From Actinokineospora pegani (GTDB taxonomy: Bacteria > Actinomycetota > Actinomycetes > Mycobacteriales > Pseudonocardiaceae): a stretch of DNA of 64,000 nt. Below are positions 62,341 to 64,000 of the stretch, one piece after another. Made by a program: the position numbers and the translations under genes. Under the pieces are notes generated by a model. It was not told the origin of the DNA. It searched no databases and saw only the letters and a program-made list of their open reading frames with translations. The DNA lies in NCBI RefSeq assembly GCF_009745975.1, contig NZ_WHOL01000060.1:1-64000 (forward strand). Reading direction: 5' to 3'. How positions within the stretch are numbered: the stretch's first letter is position 1; every line of letters begins with the position of its first letter.

Positions 62341-62358
62341 CGGGGAGCACGCTCCCCC
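62341..62358 (-). terminator. Short hairpin after the zinc-ribbon gene
   Basis: CGGGGAG (62341-62347) and CTCCCCC pair around CACG, 8 bases beyond the stop of the cysteine-rich gene in its direction of transcription. It would separate that gene from cysD. Confidence 0.4.
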
Positions 62359-62365
62359 GGCACGA

Positions 62366-62977
62366 TCAGCCCTTGCGCTCGGCCCGCCGCCTGCGCGAGC
62401 GGTGCCCGCCGCGCGGCTTGCTCGACAGGGCCAGCCACGCCTCGGGCCCCCACTCGTGCCCGCCGTCGCAGCGGACCACCCGCTCGCCGGGGTCGGCGGC
62501 GCGCACGTCCTGCCCGCAGTCGGGCCGCTGGCAGCAGCCGAGCACGTCGCGCTCCCTGGCCGCGTGGTCGACCACCAGCCGACCGGCCTCGGCCAGCTCG
62601 CCGACCTCGGCGTGGAAGTCGCCCGCGGCGTCGTGGCTGGCCAGCCACGCGAGGTTCATGTCGAGGAAGACCACCAGGTCCTCCACCGCGGGCGAGCCCG
62701 GCCCGACCGTGCCGCGCTCGCCGACCACCAGCCCGCACCACGAACCGAGGACGTCGACGACGTCGGCGCGCACCCGCACCGCCTCCTGGCGCACCCCGCT
62801 GTCGCGCACCCCGGGGTCGCGCTGGCCGCCCAACCGGGTGCCGCACCCCCGGTGCAAGCCCGGCAACGACAACAATTCCCTGCCTAACACCTGTCTGCAC
62901 TGCCCGCACAACCGGAAACCGGCATTCACGGGACGCGCGCAGACCGGTGAATCGCACACCGCCTCGGCGTCGCCCAT
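62366..62977 (-). CDS. Cysteine-rich zinc-ribbon protein of unknown function
   Basis: A 203-residue protein with two Cys clusters: [25 protein letters not shown] at the N-terminus and CCQRPDCGQ near residue 160, with a basic RSRRRR tail. Similar proteins occur widely in actinomycetes near accessory or mobile regions, without known function. They may bind zinc and nucleic acid. The ATG at 62977 follows GAGGAGGGG; upstream in-frame starts lack such a site. It lies just beyond cysD on the same strand and ends the recognisable cluster. Confidence 0.75.
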   Translation of the reverse strand: MGDAEAVCDSPVCARPVNAGFRLCGQCRQVLGRELLSLPGLHRGCGTRLGGQRDPGVRDSGVRQEAVRVRADVVDVLGSWCGLVVGERGTVGPGSPAVEDLVVFLDMNLAWLASHDAAGDFHAEVGELAEAGRLVVDHAARERDVLGCCQRPDCGQDVRAADPGERVVRCDGGHEWGPEAWLALSSKPRGGHRSRRRRAERKG

Positions 62978-63280
62978 CACCCCTCCTCGCGTCGGTCGAC
63001 GATGAGCCTGTTCACCGGCGATGGACCGGCGGTCGCACAGGTCTCGAATCCGACTGCACCAGAACAGGACCGAAGGCGGTTGTTCTTCACAATGCGGGCC
63101 ATTTTCCCGAAAAGAACCTACCGCGAATGCGCGGATTCGGCTAATCGGAATAATGCGACGTGACCTCGACACCCGGCGGCGGTGAACCCCTCAACTCCCG
63201 GCGCCGTCCGGGCACCGGGACCGCGGCGGGACTCCTCGCCCGGCCTCGACCGGGGCTCCAGCGCCCCGCGCTGCAGGCGC
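62978..63280. other. 303-base intergenic region
   Basis: No convincing gene. AT-richer between 63050 and 63160, fitting the promoter of the zinc-ribbon gene (minus strand). The part near 63200-63280 is GC-rich and may hold the end of the metallophosphoesterase transcript, but no clean hairpin was found. Confidence 0.4.
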
Positions 63281-63775
63281 CTAGGTAACCGGCACTATCC
63301 CGGCGGCGACCAGCAGGCCGTCTTCGACGGTCAGCAGCCCGAGCGTGCCGTGCGGCTGGCGACGGCGGTCGGTCGGCGAGCCGGGGTTGAACACGCGCAG
63401 GCCCGCCTCGGTGTGGTCGAGCGGGATGTGGGAGTGGCCGAACACCACCAGGTCGGCGTCGGGGAAGCGCTCGCGCATCCGAGCCGCCCGCCCGGCCTTC
63501 TGCCCGCTGTCGTGGATCATGGCCACCCGCAGCCCGGCGAGGTCCAACTCCAGGGTCTCCGGCGCGCCCCACTCGGCGATGTCGGGCCCGTCGTTGTTGC
63601 CCCGCACCACGTGCACCGGCGCGTAGGCCGCCAGCTCGTCGAGCACCCCGGGCACGCACACGTCACCCGCGTGCAGGATCACGTCGGCGTCCCGCAGGTG
63701 CTCGGCCACCCTCGGCGGGCACGCCTTCCACCGCCGCGGCGCATGGGTGTCCGACAGCACAACGACTCGCACCAC
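63281..63775 (-). CDS. YfcE-type metallophosphoesterase
   Basis: A 164-residue small calcineurin-like phosphodiesterase. All metal motifs are present: LSDTHAP at the N-terminus, LHAGDVC, VRGNNDGPD, IHDSG, and VFGHSHIPLD. The family hydrolyses phosphodiesters with Mn or Fe ions in the cytoplasm and the cellular substrate is generally unknown. The GTG at 63775 gives the canonical N-terminus VRVVVLSDTHAP. It looks like ordinary chromosomal background flanking the cluster. Confidence 0.88.
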   Translation of the reverse strand: MVRVVVLSDTHAPRRWKACPPRVAEHLRDADVILHAGDVCVPGVLDELAAYAPVHVVRGNNDGPDIAEWGAPETLELDLAGLRVAMIHDSGQKAGRAARMRERFPDADLVVFGHSHIPLDHTEAGLRVFNPGSPTDRRRQPHGTLGLLTVEDGLLVAAGIVPVT

Positions 63776-63975
63776 CCCATCATGCTCCCCACGGGGCCCG
63801 GCCCGCTCGCCCCACCCACCCCGGACAGCCGACGGCCGCCGTCGTCGCGGCCGAGCAGGCGACCGCGCGGCGGCGGCCCGCGGTCACCCGACCGGGGGGT
63901 GCGTCCCCCGTCCGGGCCACCAGGCAGAATGGGACGCTGCGTGGCACAGGGCGGCGGGACGAGGAGGGCACAGCG

Positions 63976-64000
63976 GTGGGACAGGGTGAACTGCGCGGGG
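63976..64000 (+). CDS. Possible start of a gene cut by the window edge
   Basis: A GTG at 63976 follows GAGGAGG with eight-base spacing and opens a frame to the end of the window (VGQGELRG). Only eight codons are visible, so no product can be named. Confidence 0.35.

Overview
The window is about 74% GC. Third codon positions are strongly G/C-biased and GTG starts are frequent, many of them overlapping a stop codon as GTGA. The regulators are SARP, LuxR-type and CGNR proteins. This indicates a filamentous actinomycete, plausibly Pseudonocardiaceae, although no rRNA or single-copy taxonomic marker is present to prove it. No tRNA, rRNA, CRISPR array or insertion sequence was seen.

Left part (1-17.2 kb). 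Mixed accessory and housekeeping genes: a type II thioesterase, a two-gene operon of a winged-helix-like protein and a 1048-residue protein with two P-loop NTPase domains (AAA plus HerA-like), and two translationally coupled short MutS-like ATPases. These are followed by a thioredoxin-reductase-like flavoenzyme, small metabolic enzymes, and an operon of aldehyde dehydrogenase, SRPBCC protein and a flavin monooxygenase fused to SRPBCC.

RiPP module (17.2-27.6 kb). A SARP regulator faces a 54-residue precursor-like peptide containing TCLC. Downstream are a fused azoline-forming YcaO cyclodehydratase and a protein that resembles only the N-terminal modules of SagB-type dehydrogenases, with no flavin domain. 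Next come a 790-residue protein carrying two complete histidine kinases in tandem, another kinase, a second SARP and two LuxR-type response regulators.

Aryl module (27.8-45.8 kb, mostly minus strand). PhzE-like, PhzD-like and DhbA-like enzymes are predicted to make 3-hydroxyanthranilate from chorismate. An MbtI-type salicylate synthase, an AMP ligase with a salicylate-type pocket, an aryl carrier protein, an amidohydrolase of the benzoxazole-forming kind and a KSIII-like acyltransferase point to a caboxamycin/nataxazole-like benzoxazole. An A-PCP protein, a DAHP synthase, a second KSIII-like protein with Ser at the Cys position, a flavin hydroxylase and an MFS exporter complete the set. Each of the three operons starts with the same box, GTTACC-N17-GGTAAC. 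The CGNR-type regulator gene has the same half-sites back to back at its start.

AmCP/nanocompartment module (46-62.2 kb). A LysW-type amino-group carrier protein ending in EDWGE is encoded with LysX, LysY, a split transketolase, an acyl-CoA ligase and an acyl-CoA dehydrogenase. Divergently, a four-gene operon encodes an HK97-fold encapsulin-like shell protein, a sulfotransferase, an SDR and a natural LysZ-LysK fusion, and ends in a strong hairpin. CysD, CysNC and CysQ supply and recycle PAPS. The set matches the vazabitide/azinomycin logic: glutamate on a carrier is reduced to the semialdehyde, extended by two carbons, aminated, O-sulfated and closed to an aziridine by sulfate loss. Here a capsid-derived shell may enclose part of that chemistry. 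This is the most interesting system in the window. No aminotransferase or aziridine-forming enzyme was recognised in the window.
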